Notes: generated from the letters alone by a model not told the origin. 64,000 nucleotides of DNA from CAWIHS01 sp963836005 (GCA_963836005.1 CAWIHS010000002.1:310001-374000); one strand, 5' to 3'; positions 34,456 to 43,355 are shown, counted from the stretch's first letter. Numbers and translations are program-made.

Positions 34456-34517
34456 CTAACAATACAGCGTATCTATAAGAAAGTGCTTGCTATATTTCAG
34501 ATATCCCGGGTAGTTAC
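34456..34517. repeat. Decayed copy of the ACAGCGTATCT...GTAGTTAC palindromic element
   Basis: ACAGCGTATCTATAAGAAAG at 34465 aligns with the left half of the element at 24705-24783 (CAGCGTATCTATAAGAGAGTGCT), and the right end CAGATATC...GTAGTTAC aligns with its right half. The centre is about 17 bp shorter. It lies directly upstream of dapF. Confidence 0.6.
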
Positions 34518-34573
34518 AAATTTCGTTCAGGGCCTTTTGAGCCAATTTCCAGACATAACCACTGTTCAGTTTA

Positions 34574-34825
34574 TCAGTTTTCAATCTGCTTTAAGAGCAT
34601 AAGCTCAGGAAAGAATACAATGATCACTACAGCGATGAATAAAAGCATCAGCCAGCGGATTTTCTCAGCCGGAAAAAGAAACATTGGATTGGCCACCAGC
34701 ACTGCAGCAATAGACAGAATACCTGCTACAGTACCTGATAGTTTAAAAGCATAATAGGCACTGATAATAAACAATGACATGGCAAAATAATGAGGTAAAA
34801 ATTTCTTCTTGCTGTTATTGCTCAT
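34574..34825 (-). CDS. Small membrane protein, unknown
   Basis: The 83-residue product has three predicted membrane segments (about 13-27, 30-52 and 58-76) and a positively charged N terminus (SNNSKKKFLPHYF). No family recognised. It lies upstream of dapF on the same strand, separated by the decayed repeat, and has normal codon use, so it is probably real. Confidence 0.5.
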   Translation of the reverse strand: MSNNSKKKFLPHYFAMSLFIISAYYAFKLSGTVAGILSIAAVLVANPMFLFPAEKIRWLMLLFIAVVIIVFFPELMLLKQIEN

Positions 34826-34999
34826 AAACTATCCTTTTATGCATGGACGCAACATAGTACCTGGCATAAATGGATGAGCATTAAATCACTCAGTATTATC
34901 CTGAGAGGAAGAATTAAAGCGCTGATGATGCAGACTTTACGGATTAATTTTAACCGGGTTTACGTTATGATATAAGCTCACTGCCAGGCTCGAAAATTC

Positions 35000-36205
35000 A
35001 TGCTTAATTTTACCACACTTCCACCCTTATCTCTGTATATTCATTATCCCTGGTGTGTGCGCAAATGTCCCTATTGTGACTTTAATTCACATGCCGTCAA
35101 GCAGCACGTTGGGGGCAACAAAACGACTGATTTACAGCGCGACCTGCAATATGTGGATGCCCTCATCTCTGATCTGGAACAGGAACTGCCGCATTTCTGG
35201 GGTCGAAGCATTCAGAGCATATTTATCGGCGGCGGCACTCCCAGCCTGATGCAGCCTGAAGCAATGGCAATCTTGTTAAGCCGCATAAAAGCTCTGGTGA
35301 AACTCACTCCGTTTGCCGAAATTACCCTTGAAGCCAATCCCGGTACGCTAGAGCAGAACAAATTCAACGAGTTTAAGGCCCTGGGCATCAACCGACTGTC
35401 CATGGGGATCCAGAGCTTTGATGACGATCTTTTACTGCGCATCGGCCGTATACATGATGGCACACAGGCGGTATCTGCCTGTGAAAAAGCACTTTCGGCT
35501 GGTTTTGAAAATTTTAATCTGGATCTTATGTTTGCCCTGCCAGGACAAAGCCAGCAGCAGGTCATGAATGATTTGCAAACCGCATTGTCCTTCAATCCGG
35601 CACATTTATCCCACTACCAGTTAACACTTGAACCCAATACCCTGTTTGCTGCCCATCCACCGGTCTTACCCGATGATGAAGACAGTTTCAAGATGCAAAT
35701 CAAAGCTCAACAATGCCTCGCAGAGGCCGGTTATCGACACTATGAAATTTCAGCTTATGCTCAGCCTGGTAAACAATGTCAGCATAATCTAAATTACTGG
35801 CAATTTGGTGATTATATCGGCATTGGTTCCGGAGCGCATGGCAAGCTCAGCGATGCCTACAGACAGCAGATTATCCGTCGCAGTAAATTTAAACAGCCGC
35901 AGGCCTATATGCAGGGCAGCCAGAGAAAACTCTCCACAAACAGTCCAAAAACATCTATCATAGCGGCAGAGACTAAATTATCGCGTCATGATATTGGGTT
36001 TGAGTTTATGCTTAACACCACGCGTCTGGTGGACGGCTTTAAAACCCGACTTTTTCAACAACACACAGGTCTGGCGATTAATGCCATTGAAAAAGAGCTG
36101 CAGCAAGCTGTCGACATGGGCCTGATTCAGTGGGATCTCAAGCAGATCAAACCAACCGCACGGGGGCTACGGTATCTTAATGATTTACAGGCAATCTTCC
36201 TCTGA
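35000..36205 (+). CDS. hemW: Radical SAM heme chaperone HemW
   Basis: HemW (formerly annotated as coproporphyrinogen III oxidase-like) binds heme and hands it to respiratory enzymes. The 401-residue protein has the radical SAM motif YIHYPWCVRKCPYCDFNSHA (CxxxCxxC), the GGGTPSLM loop, EANPGTLE, RLSMGIQSFDD and the C-terminal HemN domain (RHDIGFEFMLNTTRL). The extra fourth Cys typical of true HemN is absent. Confidence 0.93.
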   Translation: MLNFTTLPPLSLYIHYPWCVRKCPYCDFNSHAVKQHVGGNKTTDLQRDLQYVDALISDLEQELPHFWGRSIQSIFIGGGTPSLMQPEAMAILLSRIKALVKLTPFAEITLEANPGTLEQNKFNEFKALGINRLSMGIQSFDDDLLLRIGRIHDGTQAVSACEKALSAGFENFNLDLMFALPGQSQQQVMNDLQTALSFNPAHLSHYQLTLEPNTLFAAHPPVLPDDEDSFKMQIKAQQCLAEAGYRHYEISAYAQPGKQCQHNLNYWQFGDYIGIGSGAHGKLSDAYRQQIIRRSKFKQPQAYMQGSQRKLSTNSPKTSIIAAETKLSRHDIGFEFMLNTTRLVDGFKTRLFQQHTGLAINAIEKELQQAVDMGLIQWDLKQIKPTARGLRYLNDLQAIFL

Positions 36206-37775
36206 AAAAAAACGTGCTGAAACAACAGCGCGATACAGCTATGTACGCTATTGCTATCCACGCAAATCCATATACACCCTGGATAAACTCATGCTTGAAC
36301 AGGGGGTGGTTGAAAACAGTTATCAACTGATGGAACGCGCCGGCAATTCATTACTGGATTTTATCCGCCGAAAATATACACATATCAAACACATCACCAT
36401 TGTCTGCGGTGCAGGTAATAATGCCGGCGACGGCTATGTGCTGGCTCGGCTGATTAAAACACATAAACCTGAACCGCTGGCTGATGTACAGGTCATTTCT
36501 CTGATTGATCCCCAATTACTCAGTGGTGAAGCAGCCACAGCCTGCCTGGACTGGCTTGGCTGCGAAGGGCAGATCGATTCACTGCAGGATGCTCAGTTTG
36601 AATTGAGCGGCCTGGTAGTGGATGCCATGATCGGCATCGGCCTGGATCGTCAGCTTGAAGCTCACTGGGCAGCCGCCGTGCAGCAGATCAATGACAGCCA
36701 TCTTCCGGTTCTGTCGGTAGATATTCCCTCCGGACTGGATGCCAATACAGGAGCAGTACAGGGGATTGCAGTAAAAGCAGCTGACACGATAACGTTCATA
36801 GCACAAAAACAGGGCATGTATGTGGCCGATGCCAGAGCTTGTTGCGGTGAAATTCATTTCGCCTCATTAGGTGTCCCCGAAGAACTGTATCAGCAGGTTG
36901 CCCATACAGCGGTATTACTGGAATGGAACAAACTGCTGATTGATTATCCGCTAAGAAACCCGGCCGGCAGTAAAGCAGATTATGGTCATCTGTTAATTAT
37001 TGGCGGTGATCTCGGCATGGCAGGTGCCTGCCGCATTGCCGGCGAGGCAGCCTTAAGGGCAGGCGCAGGCCTGGTCAGCATCGCCACACGTCCTGAAAAT
37101 GTTACCGCAATCACCAGCAGCCGTCCCGAGTTAATGGTACATGGTATTGAAACAGCTGATGATCTGGTGCCATTATTAAGACGTGCCACCACCATTGCCA
37201 TCGGCCCGGGACTGGGGATCCTCCCGTGGGGCGTGGAATTACTGGCAAAAATTATTGCCATCCTGGATAACCCAAAACTGTTTAACACAATGAATACTCC
37301 TTACCAATGCGTCATGGATGCTGACGCCCTGAATATCATTGCCAAAAATGAGTGGGTCATTGAAAATCAGAATGTGATTTATACACCACACTTTGGTGAG
37401 GCCGCAAGGCTGCTCAAATATGTCAGTCTAAGACCTGACAGTAAAACCAACCGGTTTGCCATGCTTAATGCCCTGACACAACACTATGGCGGTATTTTTA
37501 TTTTAAAGGGCGCAGGAACCATGATTTCTCATGCAGAAGATATTGCCATCTGTCCTTATGGTAATGAAGGAATGTCCAGTGCCGGTATGGGCGACTGTCT
37601 GACCGGAATTATCGGCGCTCTGCTGGCACAGAATATCAGTCTCGTCAAAGCGGCCAATATCGGTGTCTGCCTGCATGCCAGGGCAGGAGATTTAACTGCC
37701 AAAGAGGGCAAAAACGGTATGCTGGTGAGTGATTTATTTCCAGCCATTCGCAGCCTGATAAATACGACACCCTGA
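36180..37775 (+). CDS. nnr: Bifunctional NAD(P)H-hydrate epimerase/ADP-dependent dehydratase
   Basis: This enzyme repairs hydrated NADH and NADPH. The N-terminal YjeF-N epimerase domain (about 35-235) shows MERAGNSLLDFI, VCGAGNNAGDGYVLARL and SVDIPSGLDANTG. The C-terminal carbohydrate-kinase-like dehydratase domain (about 260-525) shows GDLGMAGACRIAGEAALRAG, IGPGLG, VMDADALNI and NEGMSSAGMGDCLTGIIGAL. Length of 531 residues fits the fused form. The ATG at 36180 overlaps hemW by 26 bp, which suggests coupling; a later start within residues 1-25 cannot be excluded. Confidence 0.93.
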   Translation: MIYRQSSSEKKRAETTARYSYVRYCYPRKSIYTLDKLMLEQGVVENSYQLMERAGNSLLDFIRRKYTHIKHITIVCGAGNNAGDGYVLARLIKTHKPEPLADVQVISLIDPQLLSGEAATACLDWLGCEGQIDSLQDAQFELSGLVVDAMIGIGLDRQLEAHWAAAVQQINDSHLPVLSVDIPSGLDANTGAVQGIAVKAADTITFIAQKQGMYVADARACCGEIHFASLGVPEELYQQVAHTAVLLEWNKLLIDYPLRNPAGSKADYGHLLIIGGDLGMAGACRIAGEAALRAGAGLVSIATRPENVTAITSSRPELMVHGIETADDLVPLLRRATTIAIGPGLGILPWGVELLAKIIAILDNPKLFNTMNTPYQCVMDADALNIIAKNEWVIENQNVIYTPHFGEAARLLKYVSLRPDSKTNRFAMLNALTQHYGGIFILKGAGTMISHAEDIAICPYGNEGMSSAGMGDCLTGIIGALLAQNISLVKAANIGVCLHARAGDLTAKEGKNGMLVSDLFPAIRSLINTTP

Positions 37776-37812
37776 AACAGGACAGGGAACTTCAGCTCAC
37801 AGTCACTGGCTG

Positions 37813-38136
37813 TTACGGATTTATACTGCCCTTGTAGTTCCCATCCTTATCATAGATTTTGCCATCTCTAATCACGCCGTCAGGATCGGCATTTTTATCC
37901 AGGATATTGCCGTTTTTGATTTGTCCATCGAAATGACCATGCTCATCATACATTTTGCCATCCACGCTTATCATGCCTTGATACTGCCCCTGGTCATTAT
38001 AAATCTTGCCGTTATACACTTTACCCTGATAAGCACCATGCTGATTGCTAAGATCAATTGCAGCACAAATCGAAGGCAGCGTGCACAACACCCATATCAG
38101 CATAAGCGCCAGTCGATTATATTTTACATATTTCAT
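37813..38136 (-). CDS. Small secreted repeat protein (beta-flower-like repeats)
   Basis: The 107-residue product has a signal peptide (residues 1-26, ending ICAAID). About five degenerate 14-20-residue repeats of the form G-x-I/V-x-(D/N)GK-(I/M)Y(N/D)-D/E-x-G follow: GKVYNGKIYNDQGQY, GMISVDGKMYDEHGHF, GQIKNGNILDKNADP, GVIRDGKIYDKDGNY. Such repeats resemble those described as beta-flower folds. The role is unknown; the periplasm is the likely location. It follows ubiD on the same strand by 31 bp. Confidence 0.6.
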   Translation of the reverse strand: MKYVKYNRLALMLIWVLCTLPSICAAIDLSNQHGAYQGKVYNGKIYNDQGQYQGMISVDGKMYDEHGHFDGQIKNGNILDKNADPDGVIRDGKIYDKDGNYKGSINP

Positions 38137-38167
38137 TGTCTTGCTCCATTTTGATTAACAGGCGCGG

Positions 38168-39631
38168 TTAAAGGCCCAGTTGTTCCCATATTTCATCTAT
38201 TTTTTTTACCACGGCTTCATCCTTGATGATAGCACGTCCCCATTCACGGTCAGTTTCACCTTTCCATTTATTAGTTGCATCCATACCCATCTTGGAGCCC
38301 AGCCCGGAAACGGGGGAAGCAAAATCCAGATAATCGATCGGTGTATTCTCTACCAGAGTCACATCTCTGGATGGGTCCATGCGTGTGGTCATGGCCCATA
38401 TCACATCATTCCAGTCGCGCACATCGACATCATCATCACAGACAATCACAAATTTTGTATACATAAACTGGCGTAAAAATGACCAGACACCGAACATGAC
38501 CCGTTTGGCGTGACCCGGATATTGTTTCTTCATGCTTACCACTGCCATGCGGTAAGAGCATCCTTCCGGAGGCAGATAAAAATCAACAATTTCCGGAAAC
38601 TGTTTTTGCAGTATAGGCACAAAGACTTCATTGAGCGCTACTCCCAGCACCGCGGGTTCATCCGGAGGACGGCCGGTGTAAGTACTGTGATAAATGGGAT
38701 TTTCGCGCATGGTGATCCGCTCAATAGTCAATACCGGAAAATGATCAACTTCATTATAATATCCGGTATGATCACCAAAAGGCCCTTCGGGAGCTTCGTC
38801 ACCCGGCTGCAGATAACCTTCCAGAATCATTTCACTGCTGGCAGGAACCTGCAAATCACTGCCTAAAGATTTGACCAGCTCGGTTTTCGAACCTCTTAAT
38901 AAACCGGCAAAAGCATATTCTGACAAGCTGTCAGGCACCGGTGTTACTGCGGCAAGAATGGTCGCTGGATCTGTTCCCAATGCAACTGAAACCGGAAAAC
39001 GTTCACCGGGATGTGCTGTCTGCCATTCCCGATAATCCAGAGCACCACCACGATGGGCCAGCCAGCGCATAATGACCCGGTTTTTAGCAATGACCTGCTG
39101 TCGATAAATACCCAAATTCTGCCTTTCCTTATTCGGCCCACGGGTGATCACCAGGCCCCAGGTGATCAGTGCACCCGCATCTTCCGGCCAACAGGTCTGT
39201 ATCGGCAGTTTGTCCAGATCAACCTGTTCACCTTGCCAAATTATTCGTTGACAATCAGCTCTTTTCACCACTTTTGGCGCCATATCAAGAACCTTCTTGT
39301 ATACAGGCAGAGTCTTCCAGGCATCTTTGAGACCTCTGGGTGGTTCTGGTTCCTTTAAAAAGGCCAGCAGTTTTCCAACGTCACGCAAGGCATCCACACT
39401 GTCTTCACCCATGCCCATCGCCACCCGTTTAGGCGTACCAAAAAGATTGACCAGTACCGGCACAGTGTGACCTTTGGGGTTTTCAAATAATAGTGCAGGA
39501 CCGTTGCTGCGCAGAACTCTATCCGCAATTTCAGTCATTTCCAGATAGGGATCTACAGGAATCGAAATGCGTTTTAACTCACCCATCTCTTCCAGTTTAT
39601 TAACAAACTCACGTAAGTCTTTGTATTTCAT
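38168..39631 (-). CDS. ubiD: UbiD-family decarboxylase (4-hydroxy-3-polyprenylbenzoate decarboxylase)
   Basis: UbiD removes the carboxyl group of polyprenyl-hydroxybenzoate in ubiquinone synthesis, using prenylated FMN made by UbiX. The 487-residue protein has KYKDLREFVNKLEEMGELKR at the start, ENPKGHTVPVLVNLFGTPKR, the active-site EGPFGDHTGYYNEVDHFPV (E-x-R/H-D region), GRPPDEPAVLGVALNEVFVP and VVCDDDVDVRDWNDVIWAM-type C-terminal motifs. The window also holds ubiE-J-B, so aerobic ubiquinone synthesis is well represented. Confidence 0.96.
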   Translation of the reverse strand: MKYKDLREFVNKLEEMGELKRISIPVDPYLEMTEIADRVLRSNGPALLFENPKGHTVPVLVNLFGTPKRVAMGMGEDSVDALRDVGKLLAFLKEPEPPRGLKDAWKTLPVYKKVLDMAPKVVKRADCQRIIWQGEQVDLDKLPIQTCWPEDAGALITWGLVITRGPNKERQNLGIYRQQVIAKNRVIMRWLAHRGGALDYREWQTAHPGERFPVSVALGTDPATILAAVTPVPDSLSEYAFAGLLRGSKTELVKSLGSDLQVPASSEMILEGYLQPGDEAPEGPFGDHTGYYNEVDHFPVLTIERITMRENPIYHSTYTGRPPDEPAVLGVALNEVFVPILQKQFPEIVDFYLPPEGCSYRMAVVSMKKQYPGHAKRVMFGVWSFLRQFMYTKFVIVCDDDVDVRDWNDVIWAMTTRMDPSRDVTLVENTPIDYLDFASPVSGLGSKMGMDATNKWKGETDREWGRAIIKDEAVVKKIDEIWEQLGL

Positions 39632-39682
39632 AAATTGCCTTTAATTTACGCGCCTGCGACAGGAAAAATATCATTTTGATCA

Positions 39683-39711
39683 TTGCCTTAACGCACACAA
39701 CTGCCTATACT
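39683..39711 (+). promoter_or_regulatory. Sigma70-like promoter for a non-coding transcript
   Basis: TTGCCT (39683-39688), 17 bp, TATACT (39706-39711). No coding frame of note follows on this strand; a series of hairpins with terminators does. It points away from ubiD, into the gap before the end of prlC. Confidence 0.65.
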
Positions 39712-39717
39712 ATATAT

Positions 39718-39853
39718 GTGTACAAGTAGCTTATTGCAAACAGCAGCAGCAAGTTACTTGATGGAGAATTCACGCAAGTGAATAATCCTTTTTTCGTTAC
39801 ATTTCCTTTGATTACTTAATCAAGCCGGGGTTCATCCCACCTCGGCTTTTTTT
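39718..39853 (+). ncRNA. Candidate small RNA with four hairpins and intrinsic terminators
   Basis: Downstream of the promoter at 39683-39711 four hairpins follow. First, CAAGTAGCTT (39723-39732) pairs with AAGTTACTTG (39751-39760), 10 bp with one G-U. Second, ATTCAC-GCAA-GTGAAT (39768-39783) has a GNRA tetraloop, extended by GGA/TCC and followed by TTTTTT. Third is TTGATT-ACTT-AATCAA (39808-39823). Fourth is a terminator, AAGCCG...CGGCTT with an inner GGG/CCC and seven T residues (to 39853). The third and fourth overlap and could be alternatives. No known RNA family was recognised. The loop of hairpin one is AGCAGCAGC-rich and could be a target-binding site. Confidence 0.65.
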
Positions 39854-39900
39854 ATGCCTGATGGTTTTGTACCCGAACTGCTCTATATGTACTAGCTGCT

Positions 39901-41934
39901 TCAGGCAACACCTGAATGACGCAGTAACGCATCAATCCGGGGTTGACGTCCGCGAAAACGGACAAACAGCTGCATCGGCTCTTCGACTCCGCCCCTTTCC
40001 AGGATATTGTGTAAGAAGCTTTCTCCCGTAGAGCGATCAAAAATACCCTTTTTCTCAAATAAGGAGAATGCATCAGCTGAAAGCACTTCGGCCCATTTGT
40101 AACTATAATATCCTGCCGCATAGCCTCCCGTGAAAATATGTGTGAACGCATGCTGAAAGCGGTTGAAGCCAGGCGGGGCAAAAACTGACAGCTGCTCTCG
40201 AACCGAATCCAGGATCTGTTGCAGCTGAACTTTGTTTCCTGCCTGGTATTGAAGATGTAGCTTAAAGTCAAACAGGGCAAATTCCAGCTGCCTGAGCATC
40301 TGCATACCTGACTGGAAATTCTTTGCGGCCTGCATTTTTTTAAATAATGCCTCGGGAAGTGGTTCCCCGGTTTTATAGTGCCTGCCGATCATGCTCAGCG
40401 CTTCTTTTTCCCAGCACCAGTTTTCCATAAACTGACTAGGCAGTTCCACCGCATCCCAGAGGACACCGTTGATACCGGAAACTCCGGCATCATCTACCCT
40501 GGTTAACATATGGTGCAGGCCATGACCAAACTCGTGAAAGAGGGTGATCACTTCATCATGGCTAAACAATGCGGGATCATCACCAACCGGAGGTGTGAGA
40601 TTACAGGTCAGATAAGCTACCGGTGTGTGGATAGTAGCATTTTCAACATAGCGGAGGGTGCATTCATCCATCCATGCGCCACCGCGTTTCTGTGCTCTGG
40701 CATACAGGTCAAGGTAAAACTGGCCACGTAAATTACCCTTATCATCTATAATCTCATAAAAGCGCACATCTTCATGCCATGTTTCAACATTGAATTCAGG
40801 TTCAATCGTGATGCCATATAATTTATTCACTATGGCAAATAAACCTTTTAACACCTGCTCTTCAGGAAAATATGGTTTTAATTCCTGCTGTGAAAGATCA
40901 TATTGATGCTGACGTAATTTTTCAGAGACATAATTAAGATCCCAGAACTCCAGAGTGTCGAGGTCCAATTCCGTGGCGGCAAAGTCCTTCAGTCTCTGTA
41001 AATCCTGCTCAGCTAACGGTCTGGATTTTTCTGCCAGCTGGTTGAGAAAATCTAGCACCTGCTGGGGAGATTGCGCCATTTTGGTCGCCAGAGAATATTC
41101 TGCATAGTTATTAAAACCCAGTATAGTTGCCATTTCCTGTCGTAACGACAGGATCTCATCCATATTCTGCGTATTATCCCACTGCCCGGACTGAGGTCCC
41201 TGATCAGATGCACGGGTCACGTAGGCTGTATAAAACTGTTCCCGCAGTGCGCGATCATCGGCATAAGTCATCACTGCGTGATAGCTCGGGAATTCCAGAT
41301 TGAATACCCATCCATGCAGATTGTCACGTTCGGCGGTTTGTTTTCCCATCGCCAGAGCGAAATCGGGCAGCCCCATTAAGCGGCTTTCTTCGAGCTGACA
41401 CTTCCAGCCGTTGGTTGCATCCAGAACATTATTTTCAAAGCTGGATTTTAATTGCGATAATTGTTGTTGAATGACTTTAAAGCGTTGTTTACGCTCACGC
41501 TCCAGATCGACACCCGAAAGATGAAAATCGCGCAAATGATTTTCAATGATTTTTTTCTGTGCCTGAGTCAGCGCATCAAAGCCGGCATCATCTCTGACAG
41601 ATTTAATCGCCTGATATAAGTCATCATTATGTCCCAGTTCAGTATAATATTCACTCAACTGCGGCAGGCAATTTTCGTAGGCTTCACGCAAAAAGTCACT
41701 GTTCTTCACTGAATTAAGGTGGCGCACCGGTGACCACGCACGGTTGAGACGAACATCCATTGTGGCCAGGGGGTGCAACAGGTTTTCCCAGCTGTAGGTT
41801 TGATGGTCATTCAGTAGCTGTTTTATCTGCGCCCTGTTTTCTGCCAGTAAATGCTCAATAGCCGGAACCACATGTTCTGCTTTAATTTGAGTAAAATGGG
41901 GCAGATCGCTAAAATCCAGTAAAGGATTATCCAT
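39901..41934 (-). CDS. prlC: Oligopeptidase A (M3 metallopeptidase)
   Basis: The 677-residue cytoplasmic zinc peptidase degrades short peptides, including signal peptide fragments. The zinc motif is TLFHEFGHGLHHML (HExxH) near residue 467, with the third ligand Glu in LWDAVELPSQFMENW. PLLDFSDLPHFTQIKAEHVV at the N terminus and FTHIFTGGYAAGYYSYKWAE near the C terminus are family hallmarks. Length matches E. coli PrlC. A decayed repeat lies just upstream. Confidence 0.96.
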   Translation of the reverse strand: MDNPLLDFSDLPHFTQIKAEHVVPAIEHLLAENRAQIKQLLNDHQTYSWENLLHPLATMDVRLNRAWSPVRHLNSVKNSDFLREAYENCLPQLSEYYTELGHNDDLYQAIKSVRDDAGFDALTQAQKKIIENHLRDFHLSGVDLERERKQRFKVIQQQLSQLKSSFENNVLDATNGWKCQLEESRLMGLPDFALAMGKQTAERDNLHGWVFNLEFPSYHAVMTYADDRALREQFYTAYVTRASDQGPQSGQWDNTQNMDEILSLRQEMATILGFNNYAEYSLATKMAQSPQQVLDFLNQLAEKSRPLAEQDLQRLKDFAATELDLDTLEFWDLNYVSEKLRQHQYDLSQQELKPYFPEEQVLKGLFAIVNKLYGITIEPEFNVETWHEDVRFYEIIDDKGNLRGQFYLDLYARAQKRGGAWMDECTLRYVENATIHTPVAYLTCNLTPPVGDDPALFSHDEVITLFHEFGHGLHHMLTRVDDAGVSGINGVLWDAVELPSQFMENWCWEKEALSMIGRHYKTGEPLPEALFKKMQAAKNFQSGMQMLRQLEFALFDFKLHLQYQAGNKVQLQQILDSVREQLSVFAPPGFNRFQHAFTHIFTGGYAAGYYSYKWAEVLSADAFSLFEKKGIFDRSTGESFLHNILERGGVEEPMQLFVRFRGRQPRIDALLRHSGVA

Positions 41935-41972
41935 TCTTATGTCACCTGTGTTAAAAATTCGAAATTAGTGTT

Positions 41973-42117
41973 CATTCATAGGTTAGTTCTGAAGCAAAAA
42001 TGCGGATGAAGAATCGGGTATTTGTTGACCCATATGGAAGTAGAAAATGCAGATTATGCAGGAGCAATCATCTGTCTTCCACAAATACACGATTCTCCTT
42101 AATTTCCTACGTATGAG
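41973..42117. repeat. Dispersed repeat, family C, copy 2
   Basis: The reverse complement aligns with 1224-1366 along most of its length (GGAGAATCG, GCTCCTGCATAATCTGCATT, GATTCTTCATCCGCATTTTT, AGAACTAACCTATGAAT). One end (GGTTAGTTCTGAAGCAAAAA to GAAGAATCGGGTAT) also matches 8891-8931. It lies between the start of prlC and the terminator of the rhodanese gene. Confidence 0.65.
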
Positions 42118-42141
42118 TGTTTATTAATTTATAAAACTAAA

Positions 42142-42174
42142 AAGGGGCCCGCTCAAAGCCCCTTATTTATTTTT
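42142..42174 (-). terminator. Intrinsic terminator after the periplasmic rhodanese gene
   Basis: AAGGGGC (42142-42148) and GCCCCTT (42158-42164) form a 7-bp stem with a 9-nt loop. T-rich tracts lie on both sides, so it works in either direction. It is placed to end the rhodanese transcript and to shield prlC. Confidence 0.75.
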
Positions 42175-42215
42175 CTTCAACGATGTATCAGTTAATATAA
42201 TAACTCAGCATCTTC

Positions 42216-42252
42216 AGCCACTTTACTGCGTTATATCAGCAGTAAAGTGGCT
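42216..42252. repeat. Perfect 14-bp stem with 9-nt loop after the rhodanese stop
   Basis: AGCCACTTTACTGC and its exact reverse complement flank GTTATATCA. It starts 1 nt after the rhodanese stop codon and has no T-run. An mRNA 3' stabilising hairpin is likely. The same geometry (14-bp stem, 9-nt loop) recurs at 58634-58670. Confidence 0.65.
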
Positions 42253-42253
42253 A

Positions 42254-42709
42254 TTATGGTTTTACTGGCAGAGCCGCATTTTTCCAGCTGATATAACCTT
42301 CAGCATAATTTTTTACATTAGTATATCCCATATTCTGCAGCGTCTCAGCAGCCAGAGGACTTCTGATGCCTGCCCCGCAATAGACAACAATGGGAACCTC
42401 TTTGCTCAACGCAACACGCGTCACCCGAAATTCCAGCCAGCCACGGGGAATCGTGACATTTTGGTGGGCATCAATTGTTCCGCCCATAGATTTAATCTCA
42501 TCGGCGGTTCGAATATCAATCAAGACCATATCCAGTTCTTCGGCAAGCATTTTTTTTAATCCTTCTGTGCCTATTTTAGTTGTTTTACTTTCTGCCTCTT
42601 TCTGTAATTGCTCACCGTCAGTAATACCGGCAACATCAGCCGTCACGGCCGTTGAAAGTAACAGCAACATCAAACAAAGTATGCTTACAGGTAATTTTGA
42701 GATTTTCAT
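42254..42709 (-). CDS. Exported rhodanese-like protein
   Basis: The 151-residue protein has a signal peptide (residues 1-24, ending STAVTADV) and one rhodanese domain. LDMVLIDIRTADEIKSMGGT and the active loop VVYCGAGIRSPLAAE carry the catalytic Cys, and GYTNVKNYAEGYISWKNA closes the domain. It would transfer sulfane sulfur in the periplasm, unlike the cytoplasmic rhodanese at 10007. Single gene with its own terminator. Confidence 0.88.
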   Translation of the reverse strand: MKISKLPVSILCLMLLLLSTAVTADVAGITDGEQLQKEAESKTTKIGTEGLKKMLAEELDMVLIDIRTADEIKSMGGTIDAHQNVTIPRGWLEFRVTRVALSKEVPIVVYCGAGIRSPLAAETLQNMGYTNVKNYAEGYISWKNAALPVKP

Positions 42710-42957
42710 TTACAACGCCTCTGCTATGTAATTCTGGTTTGAAATCAGTGCCTCTTTGATTCTAGGTTATAACATTCAGAAAAATTTTCAAACACATTTA
42801 GCTACATTCCCGCAACATACAACATGACAGGGTATAAATTTCATTGCAAACGCGTTATTTTCGGTTTTTATGCTACTCTATACTCTAATAGAACAATAGA
42901 GGGGCATTTAAGAAAATAATGCTGCCTGGTTGAGCTTAATTTTTAGTAACAAAAACC

Positions 42958-43272
42958 ATGAACAAGCTACTTTCCATAATTATTATTACCTTTGTTGTAA
43001 CTGCGGCATGCACTAGCAGCGCCTCTGCTTCCTGGATGAAAAAAAACTGGCGTCAAAGAGCTGTGTATGACAGAGACTGGAATCCTTATCAGGTCTGGTG
43101 TCCCAGATACTGGATCAAAGAAACGGTTAACGCATTTGATGACGATGATTATCCCTTTCCCAGAGGGTACGGGCCTTATGGAAAATTCTATCCTCACTCA
43201 CCAGGAGACCACCCTTATACATCATATACAGGTAGAGATTTTTATCCTTTTGGCAGAGGCTATATCAGATGA
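42958..43272 (+). CDS. Small secreted Tyr/Pro/Gly-rich protein
   Basis: The 104-residue product has a hydrophobic N-terminal signal (residues 1-24, ending SSASA). A mature part follows with many aromatic residues, Pro and Gly: RDWNPYQVWCPRYWIKE, YPFPRGYGPYGKFYPHSPGD, YTSYTGRDFYPFGRGY. Short secreted proteins of such composition include sulfur globule envelope proteins, but this one lacks the clear Gly-Tyr-Asn repeats of those, so that link is speculative. It may instead be a lipoprotein (Cys at position 17). Single gene. Confidence 0.55.
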   Translation: MNKLLSIIIITFVVTAACTSSASASWMKKNWRQRAVYDRDWNPYQVWCPRYWIKETVNAFDDDDYPFPRGYGPYGKFYPHSPGDHPYTSYTGRDFYPFGRGYIR

Positions 43273-43332
43273 TAAACAATCGCCAGAATCTCATTAATTA
43301 AGATATCAGATCGTTACCCCCATCCAAACTTT

Positions 43333-43355
43333 CCCCTTCAAAGGGGAAGGAGCAG
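43333..43355. repeat. Short GGGGAAGG inverted repeat
   Basis: CTTTCCCCTT-CAA-AGGGGAAGG forms a hairpin in the gap after the Tyr-rich secreted protein gene. The sequence around it (ACCCCCATCC before it) resembles the interior of the element at 55124-55279, so it may be a remnant of that family. It could also act as a terminator hairpin, though no T-run follows. Confidence 0.35.
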
